DNA of 64,000 nt, taken from the NCBI RefSeq assembly GCF_022012305.1, contig NZ_JAKLTM010000004.1:62001-126000 (forward strand), read 5' to 3'. The first letter of the stretch is position 1. The number at the start of each line of letters is the position of its first letter. The DNA is from Ramlibacter paludis (lineage in GTDB: Bacteria > Pseudomonadota > Gammaproteobacteria > Burkholderiales > Burkholderiaceae_C). Positions 30,641 through 39,155 of this stretch are shown here, piece after piece. Position numbers and translations under genes: made by a program. Below the pieces are notes generated by a model. It was given only the letters and a program-made list of their open reading frames with translations, was not told the DNA's origin and did no database searches.

Positions 30641-31248
30641 AGCCCCGCACCGTGTCGCTGGTCGGCGCGGAGAGCACCGGCAAGACGCAACTCGCTCGGG
30701 AACTCGCGGATCATTTCGGCGGCGCCTGCGTGGCCGAAGTGCTGCGCGAGTGGTGCGCGCGCGAAGGACGCACGCCCCGGCCCGAGGAGCTGCTGACTAT
30801 CGCCCTGGAGCACGAGCGGCGGGTGGAAGCGGCGGCTGCCAGTAGCGCCTTCGTCGTTTCCGATGCCGGCCCCTTGATGGTGGCGATCTACGGCGGCCTG
30901 CTGTTCGCAGACCATCCCCTCTTCCGCTTCGCGCTCGAACGCCAGGCGGCCTACGGCGCGACGCTGGTCACCGGCCTCGACCTGCCCTGGGTGGCGGACG
31001 GCCTGCAGCGCGATGCAGCGCATCCGCGCGAAGAGGTCGACGCGCTGGTGCGCGACATCCTGCGGCAGGCAGCGATTCCGTTCCAGGTGGTGTACGGCCA
31101 GGGTGCCGACCGGCTGCAGGCTGCGCTGGCGGCGCTCGGTGCCGGCAAGCCGCTCTCGGCGCGCGAGAGCAGCCGGACGTGGTCGTGCGAGAAGTGCAGC
31201 GACCCGGAGTGCGAGCACCGATTGTTCAGGCGGCTGGGCTTGGGTTAG
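30637..31248 (+). CDS. NadR-kinase-like P-loop ATPase with cysteine-rich tail
   Basis: The 203-residue protein has a Walker A motif GAESTGKT (residues 10-17) and resembles the nicotinamide riboside kinase domain of NadR (AAA_28), with EVLREWCAREGRTP and VVSDAGPLM downstream. The C-terminus holds Cys184, Cys187, Cys192 and His194 ([16 protein letters not shown]), a plausible zinc site not part of the classic domain. GTG start overlaps the ftsB stop (GTGA). Its 3' end overlaps the convergent regulator gene by 23 bases. Kinase activity on NAD precursors is inferred. Confidence 0.82.
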   Translation: MKPRTVSLVGAESTGKTQLARELADHFGGACVAEVLREWCAREGRTPRPEELLTIALEHERRVEAAAASSAFVVSDAGPLMVAIYGGLLFADHPLFRFALERQAAYGATLVTGLDLPWVADGLQRDAAHPREEVDALVRDILRQAAIPFQVVYGQGADRLQAALAALGAGKPLSARESSRTWSCEKCSDPECEHRLFRRLGLG

Positions 31249-32161
31249 TCGCCCGCCAGGCCGCGACCGCTGCCGGCACCGCGCCGATCTCGCGGATCGC
31301 CTGCACCCCGGCGATCTTCCTGCGCCCGATCGCGGGACAGCTCCCTCCGGCCCAGAGCGCCACCCGCGTCGGCAGCTCCCCGCGCAATTGCTCCAAACCC
31401 CGCATCGCCAGTGACGGGCTGTGGCTCGCGCTGAAGCTCAGGCCCACGATGTCGGCGTCGAAGGCTGCAGCCGCGGCGAGCAGCTCCGCCACCGGCACTC
31501 GCACGCCCAGCGAGATGCAGCGGCAGCCCTGCAAGGCCAGCATCGCCTGCGCCATCAGCAGGCCCAGGCCGTGCGACTCCGTGGGAAGGGTCGCCAGCAC
31601 CACGTTCGGCGGCGCCTGCATGCCGGCCCCCGGCAGCTGCAGCAGCGCGTGGTGCAGCAGCTGCTCCATCACCTCGGTGTAGAGGTGTTCCTCGTAGACC
31701 TGCAAGGCGCCGCGGGCCCAGGCTTCCCCCACCAGCTCGTTCAGGGCGGGCATCCGGCCGGTAATGAATCCAGCCAGGCCCAGGCTGCGTACTGACTCAT
31801 CAAGATGCTTCGCCAACCCTTGCGCGTCATGCGCCCGCAGCAGATCCAGCACCGGATCGTCCCCGTCGACCGCCGGCCCGGGCGCATGCGTGCCGGCCGT
31901 CGCGTCCGCCAGGGCGACGAGCTGCTCGGTGGGCAGGGGCACCAGGCGGCCGGGCCGCAGGCCGCGCGCCACCAGGGCGGCGATCAGGCGCAGCTTCTCG
32001 ACCTGTTCGGGGCCGTAGCTGCGCTCGTCGCGCAGGTCGCGCTCCGGGCGCGGAAAGCCGTAGCGCCGCTCCCAGATGCGCAAGGTCGCGCGCGCGATGC
32101 CGGTGGCCTGCTCCACCGAGGCGATCGGCATTCCGTTGACTTCCCCGCTTGTTTGCACCAT
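31226..32161 (-). CDS. MerR-type regulator with cobalamin-binding domain (CarH/LitR-like photoreceptor)
   Basis: The 311-residue protein has an N-terminal MerR helix-turn-helix ([20 protein letters not shown]). A helical bundle carries Trp148 and Glu158-His159, the Wx9EH motif of adenosylcobalamin photoreceptors. The B12-binding domain has Glu195-x-His197-x-x-Gly200 ([12 protein letters not shown]) followed by [14 protein letters not shown]. In CarH/LitR, adenosylcobalamin-bound repressor is released from DNA by light. The start could also be ATG 32131, which has a better ribosome site (GGGGAAG). Divergent from the DUF4399 gene with only 39 bases between. Confidence 0.88.
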   Translation of the reverse strand: MVQTSGEVNGMPIASVEQATGIARATLRIWERRYGFPRPERDLRDERSYGPEQVEKLRLIAALVARGLRPGRLVPLPTEQLVALADATAGTHAPGPAVDGDDPVLDLLRAHDAQGLAKHLDESVRSLGLAGFITGRMPALNELVGEAWARGALQVYEEHLYTEVMEQLLHHALLQLPGAGMQAPPNVVLATLPTESHGLGLLMAQAMLALQGCRCISLGVRVPVAELLAAAAAFDADIVGLSFSASHSPSLAMRGLEQLRGELPTRVALWAGGSCPAIGRRKIAGVQAIREIGAVPAAVAAWRATNPSPAA

Positions 32162-32200
32162 GCCGCCATTTTGTTCCCGTTCCACTCCACCGAGGTTCCC

Positions 32201-33022
32201 ATGCAGCGTTTTCCCTTCCCCTGGCTGGCAGCTTGCGCTGCGGCTGCCGCGCTCTCCTGCACCGCCCTGCCCGCGGCCGCCGTGGAACCCGAGGTCATCG
32301 GCCATCCGTGGGTGGTGCCGCCGCCCCAGCGCGCCCCCGAGGCCTACTTCACCAACGTGAAGGACGGCGACGTGCTGGACGCGCCCTTCGTGCTGCGCTT
32401 CGGCCTGGGCATGCGGGGCCTGGTCCCGGCGGGCCAGACGGCGGGCCGGGCCGGCCACCACCACCTGCTGGTCAACCAGCCGCTGCCGCTGGACTTCAAG
32501 CAGCCGCTGCCGTTCACGGAGAAGTACATCCACTTCGGCAAGGGGCAGATGGAGCACGTGGTCGACCTGCCGCCCGGCAGCTACACCTTCAACCTGCTGC
32601 TGGCCGACCAGGGCCACATCCCTTATTTCGTCTACGGCAAGCCGGTGCGGCTGACCATCCGGGCCCGGCGGCCGGTGCCGGCGGCGCAGGTCGCCGGCGC
32701 GCCGCGCGTGCAGATCCTGGCGCCGGCCGCCGACGCCGTCGTGAGCGGTCCCGTGCGGGTGCAGTTCCATGCGAGCGGCTACAACGTGGCGCATGCCGAC
32801 GCCGCCGTGGCCGGCACGGGGCACTTCCGCCTGAGCCTGGCGCGCGCGGGCAAGCCGCCCGAGGTGATGGAATTCCGCGGCGGCCAGACCGAAGCCTGGC
32901 TGCTGCCGCCGAAGGGCGAGTACCAGATGACGCTCGAACTGGTGAGCAACACCGCGGCCGGCAAGGTGACGGCCGCGGCGCCGGCGCAGCGCCTGGTCGT
33001 GGGGGCGGCGGCTTCGCTCTGA
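32201..33022 (+). CDS. Exported DUF4399-domain protein
   Basis: The 273-residue protein has a signal peptide ([20 protein letters not shown]) and a DUF4399-like domain ([53 protein letters not shown]), followed by a second beta domain ([20 protein letters not shown]). The GHHHLLV stretch could bind metal. The DUF4399 function is unknown. It is divergent from the B12 regulator and convergent with hslO, with 3 bases between the ends. Confidence 0.82.
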   Translation: MQRFPFPWLAACAAAAALSCTALPAAAVEPEVIGHPWVVPPPQRAPEAYFTNVKDGDVLDAPFVLRFGLGMRGLVPAGQTAGRAGHHHLLVNQPLPLDFKQPLPFTEKYIHFGKGQMEHVVDLPPGSYTFNLLLADQGHIPYFVYGKPVRLTIRARRPVPAAQVAGAPRVQILAPAADAVVSGPVRVQFHASGYNVAHADAAVAGTGHFRLSLARAGKPPEVMEFRGGQTEAWLLPPKGEYQMTLELVSNTAAGKVTAAAPAQRLVVGAAASL

Positions 33023-33025
33023 AGC

Positions 33026-33988
33026 CTATTGCACCGTGGTCGGCCCGGGCGGCTTGTCGCCCGGCGGCATGAAGATCTGGGCCGAATCCACCGCGTCGAA
33101 GCGGTAGTGCTGCCCGCAGAAGTCGCAGGACACGTCGATCTCGCCGCGCTCTTCCAGGATGCTCTCGGCCTCGTCGCGCCCCAGGCCGCGGATCATGCCG
33201 GCCACGCGTTCGCGGCTGCAGGTGCAGGCGAAGCGCGGGGTCTGCACGTCGAGGCGCAGCATCTTCTCCTGCCAGAAGAGGCGGCGCAGGATGGTCTCCA
33301 CGTCCAGCTGCAGCAGCTCCGCGGACGTGAGGCTCGCGGCCAGCGTGGAGATGCGGTTGAAGTGCTCGAGCTGCTCCTCCATCTCCATCTTCTGGCCGCC
33401 CAGGTTGCCCTCGCCCTCGGCGGGCAGGCGCTGGATCAGGAGGCCCGCGGCGACGTTCTCGTCGGCGGCCAGCACCAGCCTGGTATCGAGCTGCTCCGAC
33501 TGCCGCATGTAGTGCTCGATCACGTCGGCCAGCCGCGGCTGCGCCGGGCCATGCGAGGCGTTGAGCGGCACCACGCCCTGGTAGGCCTGCTGGCCCGGCA
33601 TCTTGTCCTTGGGATCCAGCGTGATCGCACAGCGGCCGCGGCCGTTGACGTTGACCAGCTGCTGCAGGTGCGCATCGGGCGCGACCTCGCCCACCACCTT
33701 GGCCGTGACGCGCAGGCTCAGGTCCTGCTGCACCTCGGCCACCGCCACCTTGACGGGCCCCTCGCCGAAGATCTGCAGGATCAGGGCGCCGTTGAACTTG
33801 ATGTTGGCCTGCATCAGCGCGCCGGCCGCGGCCATCTCGCCGAGCATCTCGGCCACCGGCCAGGGCCACACCTCGCCGGCGTCGGCCGCGCGGCGCCGCT
33901 TGAGGATCTCGACCCAGGCGTCCGTCAGGCGCACGATCACCCCGCGCACCGGGAGGCCGTCGAACAGGAATTTGTGCAGTTCGGACAT
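33026..33988 (-). CDS. hslO: Redox-regulated chaperone Hsp33
   Basis: The 320-residue chaperone is activated by oxidative disulfide formation. The zinc-binding cysteines are present as FACTCSRERV and VSCDFCGQHY near the C-terminus. The N-terminal domain shows LFDGLPVRGVIVRL and the central LVNVNGRGRCAITLDP. It shares a minus-strand run with the gamma-carbonic-anhydrase-like gene (3-base gap). Confidence 0.95.
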   Translation of the reverse strand: MSELHKFLFDGLPVRGVIVRLTDAWVEILKRRRAADAGEVWPWPVAEMLGEMAAAGALMQANIKFNGALILQIFGEGPVKVAVAEVQQDLSLRVTAKVVGEVAPDAHLQQLVNVNGRGRCAITLDPKDKMPGQQAYQGVVPLNASHGPAQPRLADVIEHYMRQSEQLDTRLVLAADENVAAGLLIQRLPAEGEGNLGGQKMEMEEQLEHFNRISTLAASLTSAELLQLDVETILRRLFWQEKMLRLDVQTPRFACTCSRERVAGMIRGLGRDEAESILEERGEIDVSCDFCGQHYRFDAVDSAQIFMPPGDKPPGPTTVQ

Positions 33989-33991
33989 CGA

Positions 33992-34516
33992 TCAGCCGAT
34001 CTTCTTCAGCCGCGTGCCGTGCACCCTGGCGTTGTCCACGTAATGGGGCGCGAGCTGGGCGAAGCCGGCGATGGCCTGCTCGTCGAGCGTGCGGATGGCC
34101 CTGGCCGGCGCGCCGACGATCAGCGAGTTGTCCGGGAACTCCTTGCCTTCGGTGACCACCGCGCCGGCGCCGACCACGCAGTTGCGGCCGATCTTCGCGT
34201 TGTTCAGCACCACCGCCTGGATGCCGATCAGCGCGCCGTCGCCGATGGTGCAGCCGTGCAGCATCACCTGGTGGCCGATGGTGACGTTGTCGCCGATCAC
34301 CAGCGGCACGCCGAAGTCGGCATGCAGCACCGAGAGGTCCTGCACGTTGCTGTTGCGGCCGATGCGGATCTTCTCGACGTCGCCGCGGATCACGGTGCCG
34401 TACCAGACGCTGGCGTTCTCGCCCAGCTCCACCTGCCCGATCACCTGGGCACTGTCGGCCACCCAGGCGCCTGCCGCCAGCTGGGGCGCGTTGCCGTCGA
34501 GTTCGTAGATCGCCAT
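33992..34516 (-). CDS. Gamma-carbonic-anhydrase-like protein (YrdA type)
   Basis: The 174-residue left-handed beta-helix protein has repeated hexapeptides (VIGQVELGENASVWYGTVIR) and metal-binding histidines in VLHADFGVPLVIGDNVTIGH and VMLHGCTIG. This matches YrdA/CaiE-type gamma-carbonic anhydrase homologues, most of which lack proven activity. It starts 33 bases from the divergent DUF455 gene. Confidence 0.9.
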   Translation of the reverse strand: MAIYELDGNAPQLAAGAWVADSAQVIGQVELGENASVWYGTVIRGDVEKIRIGRNSNVQDLSVLHADFGVPLVIGDNVTIGHQVMLHGCTIGDGALIGIQAVVLNNAKIGRNCVVGAGAVVTEGKEFPDNSLIVGAPARAIRTLDEQAIAGFAQLAPHYVDNARVHGTRLKKIG

Positions 34517-34549
34517 GGATAATTCGTCGTCAAAACTGGAATTGTAGGG

Positions 34550-35350
34550 ATGGAGCTTCGCCAACGGGCGCTCGATGCCTTGTGTTGCGCCGACCCGGAC
34601 GAGAAGGTGGCCCTGGCCACCGCGCTCGGGACCTCGGCCGCCCGGTCCACGCTGTCGCCGCACGCACCGCAGCCGAGCCAGCCGGTGCCGGGGCGGCCGC
34701 AGCGCCCCGAACTCATCCACCCGGCACGCGTGCCGCGCCGTTCACCGGCCAAGCCCGAGGGCCTGGCGGCGCTGCTGCATGCCATTGCGCACATCGAGTT
34801 CAACGCGATCAACCTCGCGCTCGATGCGGCCTGGCGCTTCGAAGGCATGCCGCGCGAATTCCACGACGACTGGATCCGCGTCGCGGCCGAGGAGGCGTAT
34901 CACTTCACCCTGCTGCGCGACCACCTCGCCTCATTGGGGCATGCCTACGGCGACTTCCCCGCGCACGACGGCCTGTGGATGATGTGCGAGAAGACGGCGG
35001 GCGACGTCGTCGCGCGCATGGCTCTGGTGCCGCGCACGCTGGAGGCGCGCGGCCTCGACGCCACGCCGCAGATCCAGGCCAAGCTGCGCCAGGTGAAGAC
35101 GCCTGCGGCACTGCGCGCGGTGGAGATCCTGGACATCATCCTGCGCGACGAAGTGGGCCACGTCGCCGTGGGCAATCACTGGTATCGCTGGCTGTGCGAG
35201 CGCGAGGCGCTCGATCCCGTGGCGCACTACGGCGTGCTGGTGGATCGATATGCCGCGCCGCGGCTGTATCCGCCCTTCAACGAAGAAGCCCGGCTGCGCG
35301 CCGGCTTCAGCGAAGAAGAACTGGCATGGCTCACGGCCCCGCGGCCGTGA
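34550..35350 (+). CDS. DUF455-family ferritin-like protein
   Basis: The 266-residue protein belongs to DUF455. Ferritin-like iron ligands are seen in LLHAIAHIEFNAINLALDA, AAEEAYHFTLLRDHL and LRDEVGHVAVGNHWYRW. The N-terminal helix (RQRALDALCCADPDEKVALA) is typical. The family is thought to be related to di-iron hydroxylases; the substrate is unknown. Starts 33 bases from the divergent gamma-carbonic-anhydrase-like gene. Confidence 0.87.
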   Translation: MELRQRALDALCCADPDEKVALATALGTSAARSTLSPHAPQPSQPVPGRPQRPELIHPARVPRRSPAKPEGLAALLHAIAHIEFNAINLALDAAWRFEGMPREFHDDWIRVAAEEAYHFTLLRDHLASLGHAYGDFPAHDGLWMMCEKTAGDVVARMALVPRTLEARGLDATPQIQAKLRQVKTPAALRAVEILDIILRDEVGHVAVGNHWYRWLCEREALDPVAHYGVLVDRYAAPRLYPPFNEEARLRAGFSEEELAWLTAPRP

Positions 35351-35386
35351 CCTGTCGCGACGCAGGCACCCCTGCCGCCGCGGCGT

Positions 35387-37633
35387 TCAGGCAGCGACCG
35401 GGCGCGCCAAGGCCGCCAGCACCTGTTCCGGCGTGAAAGGCACGGCCCGCAGGCGTGCACCAGTCGCGTCGAACACGGCGTTGCCGATCGCCCCGGGGAT
35501 CGCGCAAGCGGTGGGCTCGCCGGCGCCCGTGCTCGGCTCGCCGGGGCGGTCGATCAGGTCGACCAACACCTTGGGCACCTGGTCGTGCCGCAGGATGGGG
35601 TAGCTGACCCAGTCGCGCGACAGCACCTTGCTGCGGTCCCAGCGCACCTGCTCCATGAGCGTGCGGCTGACGGTCTGGATCACGCCGCCTTCCACCTGGT
35701 TGACCGTGCCGTCCGGGTTGACCACCTGGCCGCAGTCGTGCGCCACGCTGACCCGTTCGACGCGGATCTCGCCGCTGCGGCGGTTCACCGCCACCTCGGC
35801 CACCGCCGCCACGTAAGTGCTGGAGTTGTTGTAGCGCAGGTAGGCCACGCCGCGTCCGCGGGCAATGTCGCCGGCGCCGGCGCCCGGGTTGAGCCCGACG
35901 CGCGACTGCCATCCGGCGCGTTCCAGCGCCTTGCGCAGCACCGCGACGCCGCGCGCATCCTTCAGGTGGCGCAGGCGGAACTCGGCGGGGTCGGCCTGGG
36001 CGGCGAACGCCAGTTCGTCGATGAAGCTCTCGTTGGCGAAGGAGTTTTCGATGCGGCCCGGGCTGCGCAGGTGCGCGCTGCGGAAGAAGGCCTGCTCCAC
36101 GTGGCGCGTGTTGACCCGCACGTTGGGCAGGGCGTAGCCGATGCCGGAGTTCTGGAACAGGAAGCCGACCCAGTTGCCCGGCTTGGGCAAACCGGTTTCG
36201 GTGGCCGACAGCAGCGGGAAGTCCAGCGGCTTGAAGGCGACGATGTGGTTCAGCGCGATCCAGAAGTCGCCGTTCCAGGCCGTGATGTTGCCGGCGCCGT
36301 CCAGGGCCGCCTCGAAATCCATCGAGCGCGGCGGGCTCTTGGGCGCGCGCGCCGTCTCGTCGTCGCGCATCCATTGCACGCGCACCGGCTGGCCGGTCAG
36401 CGTGGCGATCAGCGCGGCGTCGGCGGCGGCGTCCTCGTGGCCGTTGCGGCCGTAGCAGCCCGAGCCTTCCAGGTACACGCAGCGGATCTTCTCGGGCGGC
36501 AGGCCGACGATGGGGGCGAGTTCGCTCACCAGCGAGTGGGTGGCCTGCGAGGCCGTCCACACCGTCAGTTCGCCGCCCTCCACCCGCGCCACCGCGCATG
36601 ACGGGCCCGAGGAAGCATGCGTCTGCACCGCGAAGTCGTAGCGCGCCTTGAGCTTGCGCGGCGCGGCGGCCAGGGCCGCATCGACGTCGCCCACCTTCTG
36701 CGTGACGTCCTGCTTGGCCAGCGGCCGGCTGCGCCAGTGGTCGAAGACGGTGGCCGGGTCGGGCAGGCCCGTGCCAGGGCCCCATTGCGTCTTCATGGCG
36801 CGCATGGCCTTGATGGCGGCCCATTCGTCGCGCGCCACGACGGCCAGGAAGTCGCCCTTGCGCACCGTGCGCACGAAGCCCCGCACCTTGCGGGCGGCGC
36901 CATCGTCGAAGGCCAGCAGCGGCGCACCCAGGTCCTCCGGGCGCAGCACGCGGGCATGCAGCATGCCGGGCAGCCGGAAGTCGTGCACGTAGGTGAACTC
37001 CCCGGTGACCTTGCCGGGGATGTCGACCCGGCGGATCGACTGGCCGATCACCTTGCATTCGGCGGCTTTCTTGAGCACCGCCTTCTCGTCGACCTGCAGC
37101 GCGAGCGGCTGGCCGGCGACCAGCTGGGCGTAGGTCAGGCGGGCGTCGCCACTGCGGGCGCGGACGGCGCCGTCGGCGGTGAGCAGTTCCGTCGCCGGCA
37201 CGCCCAGGCGCGCAGCGGCGCGCTCCAGCAGCATGGCGCGCGCCGTGGCGCAGGCGCGGCGCAACTCGGTGCCACCCTGCGCAATGGTGAGGTTGGCGCC
37301 GGTGATCCACTGGTCCGGCGTCGTGCCGGTGTCGCCCATCACGAGGGTGATGCGCTCGAACGGCAGGTCGAGTTCCTCGGCGGCGAGCTGCGCCAGGGCG
37401 GTGCGGGTGCCGGTTCCCAGGTCCACCTTGCCGACATGGATGGTCGCGTCGCCGTCGGGGCCGAGCGCGACGAAGCTTTCCACCAAATTCTTGGCGACGG
37501 CCTTGCGCGGTGCCAGCGCCGCGCTGCCGGCGGCTTGCGCGGGCGCGAACCGGAAGCCGACGACCAGGGCGCCGCTGAGGGCGGCGGTGCGGGCGAGGAA
37601 CTGGCGGCGGGAAGCAGGAGCAACGATGTTCAT
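35387..37633 (-). CDS. Molybdopterin-binding subunit of a xanthine-dehydrogenase-family hydroxylase (IorB-like)
   Basis: The 748-residue subunit starts with a Tat signal (SRRQFLARTAALSGAL), so the enzyme is exported folded. The Moco-binding signature GSGCYGRNGHEDAAADAAL and the C-terminal GLNPGAGAGDIARGRG match the isoquinoline 1-oxidoreductase beta / aldehyde oxidase class. It works with the 2Fe-2S subunit encoded 10 bases upstream. No FAD subunit gene is adjacent, typical for the IorAB type, which passes electrons to cytochrome c. Substrate unknown. Confidence 0.9.
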   Translation of the reverse strand: MNIVAPASRRQFLARTAALSGALVVGFRFAPAQAAGSAALAPRKAVAKNLVESFVALGPDGDATIHVGKVDLGTGTRTALAQLAAEELDLPFERITLVMGDTGTTPDQWITGANLTIAQGGTELRRACATARAMLLERAAARLGVPATELLTADGAVRARSGDARLTYAQLVAGQPLALQVDEKAVLKKAAECKVIGQSIRRVDIPGKVTGEFTYVHDFRLPGMLHARVLRPEDLGAPLLAFDDGAARKVRGFVRTVRKGDFLAVVARDEWAAIKAMRAMKTQWGPGTGLPDPATVFDHWRSRPLAKQDVTQKVGDVDAALAAAPRKLKARYDFAVQTHASSGPSCAVARVEGGELTVWTASQATHSLVSELAPIVGLPPEKIRCVYLEGSGCYGRNGHEDAAADAALIATLTGQPVRVQWMRDDETARAPKSPPRSMDFEAALDGAGNITAWNGDFWIALNHIVAFKPLDFPLLSATETGLPKPGNWVGFLFQNSGIGYALPNVRVNTRHVEQAFFRSAHLRSPGRIENSFANESFIDELAFAAQADPAEFRLRHLKDARGVAVLRKALERAGWQSRVGLNPGAGAGDIARGRGVAYLRYNNSSTYVAAVAEVAVNRRSGEIRVERVSVAHDCGQVVNPDGTVNQVEGGVIQTVSRTLMEQVRWDRSKVLSRDWVSYPILRHDQVPKVLVDLIDRPGEPSTGAGEPTACAIPGAIGNAVFDATGARLRAVPFTPEQVLAALARPVAA

Positions 37634-37643
37634 GGCGTGCTCC

Positions 37644-38114
37644 TCAGGCGCTGACCGGCTGGCCCGAGGCGCGCTGCACGGCGCGCACGATCCGCTGGTG
37701 GGTTCCGCACCGGCACAGGTTCATCGCGAGGCCCTCGCGGATCTGCTGCTCGGTCGGCCGCGGCGTGCGCTTCAGCAGGTCCGCCGCCTGCATGATCATG
37801 CCGTTGATGCAGTAGCCGCACTGGGCCGCCTGCTCGTCGATGAAGGCCTGCTGCAGGGCTGAGGGACGAGCGCTCGAACCCAGGCCCTCCAGGGTCGTCA
37901 CCCGGCGCGCGCCGACCGCGGAGACCGGCATCACGCAGGAGCGGAACGCCTGGCCGTCGAGGTGGACGGTGCAGGCGCCGCACTGCCCCAGGCCGCAGCC
38001 GAACTTGGGGCCGTGCAGTTCGAGCTGGTCGCGCAGCACGTACAGCAGCGGTGTATCGGGCTCGGCCTCCACCTTCTGGGTGCGGCCATTGAGCTGGAGC
38101 TGGTAGCGGGGCAT
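37644..38114 (-). CDS. 2Fe-2S subunit of a molybdenum hydroxylase (IorA-like)
   Basis: The 156-residue protein has a plant-type ferredoxin cluster (CGLGQCGACTVHLDGQAF with a fourth Cys in RSCVMP) and a second 2Fe-2S cluster (CGYCINGMIM; CRCGTHQRI). It passes electrons from the molybdopterin subunit encoded downstream. No signal peptide, so it probably crosses with its Tat-carrying partner. Starts 46 bases downstream of an HMG-CoA-lyase-like gene on the same strand. Confidence 0.92.
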   Translation of the reverse strand: MPRYQLQLNGRTQKVEAEPDTPLLYVLRDQLELHGPKFGCGLGQCGACTVHLDGQAFRSCVMPVSAVGARRVTTLEGLGSSARPSALQQAFIDEQAAQCGYCINGMIMQAADLLKRTPRPTEQQIREGLAMNLCRCGTHQRIVRAVQRASGQPVSA

Positions 38115-38159
38115 GGGTCGTCTCCTCGGGGTTGGGGTTGCTTGCGCTGCCGGGCGGCC

Positions 38160-39155
38160 TCAGGCGCCGGCGGGATCGCGCGCCAGCGCGCGCTCGCGGA
38201 TCGCTTCGAAGTCGGCCGGCCGCGGATGCAGGTCCAGCCTTGGGCCGGCCTTGACGATCTGGCTCGGGATGTCGTGGCCGATCAGCGCCGGCAGGCGCGC
38301 GGCGGCGGCCAGCAGGCGCGGCAGGTCGATGCCGGTGTCGTAGCCCATGAGGGCCAGCGCATGCGCGATTTCCTCGGTGCACACGTTGCCCGACGCGCCG
38401 GGCGCGTAAGGGCAGCCACCGATGCCGCCGAAGCTGGCGTCGAAGCGATCGGCGCCGGCATCGAGGGCCGCCAGCACGTTGGCCAGGCCCATGCCGCGCG
38501 TGTTGTGGAAATGCAGGGTCAGCTCGGTGCCGGGCCAGCGGGCGCGGAAGGCCTCGGTCAGCTGCGCCACCTGGGTCGGATAGGCCATGCCGGTGGTGTC
38601 GCAAAGCGTCACGCCGTGCGCGCCCAGCTGCTCGACGCAGCGGCCGCACCAGTCCAGCACGCCGGCGCTATCCACATCGCCCTCCATCGGGCAGCCGAAG
38701 GCGCAGGAGAGCGAGACGTTGACGGCGACGCCGGCGCCGCGCGCCACCGCGGCCACTTCCGCCAGTCCGGCGAAGGACTGCTCGCGCGTCATCCGCAGGT
38801 TGGACAGGTTGTGGCTTTCGGTGGCCGACATCACCAGGTTCAGTTCGTCGGCGCGCGACTCGATGGCGCGCTCGGCGCCGCGCACGTTGGGCACCAGCGC
38901 GCTGTAGACCACCTCGGGCGCGCGCCGGATCTCGCGCAGCACCTGCTCGGCGTCGCGCAGCGCGGGGATCGCCTTGGGCGAAACGAAGGCCGTGACCTCG
39001 ATCTTCGCCAGGCCGGCTGCGGACAGCGCGTCGACCAGCGCCACCTTGTCGGGCGTCGGCACGAAGGCGGACTCGGCCTGCAGGCCGTCGCGCGTGCCCA
39101 CCTCCTGCAGATAGACGCGGCGGCCGGCGCCGCGCCAGACGCTGGATGCGCTCAT
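38160..39155 (-). CDS. Hydroxymethylglutaryl-CoA lyase family enzyme
   Basis: The 331-residue protein has the HMG-CoA lyase signature VSLSCAFGCPMEG, the metal/catalytic segment EVGTRDGLQAE, and GGCPYAPGASGNVCTEE with the catalytic cysteine. True HMG-CoA lyases act in leucine degradation, but many Burkholderiales homologues next to CaiB genes act on other 3-hydroxy-3-methylacyl-CoAs. The ATG overlaps the CaiB stop (ATGA). Confidence 0.9.
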   Translation of the reverse strand: MSASSVWRGAGRRVYLQEVGTRDGLQAESAFVPTPDKVALVDALSAAGLAKIEVTAFVSPKAIPALRDAEQVLREIRRAPEVVYSALVPNVRGAERAIESRADELNLVMSATESHNLSNLRMTREQSFAGLAEVAAVARGAGVAVNVSLSCAFGCPMEGDVDSAGVLDWCGRCVEQLGAHGVTLCDTTGMAYPTQVAQLTEAFRARWPGTELTLHFHNTRGMGLANVLAALDAGADRFDASFGGIGGCPYAPGASGNVCTEEIAHALALMGYDTGIDLPRLLAAAARLPALIGHDIPSQIVKAGPRLDLHPRPADFEAIRERALARDPAGA

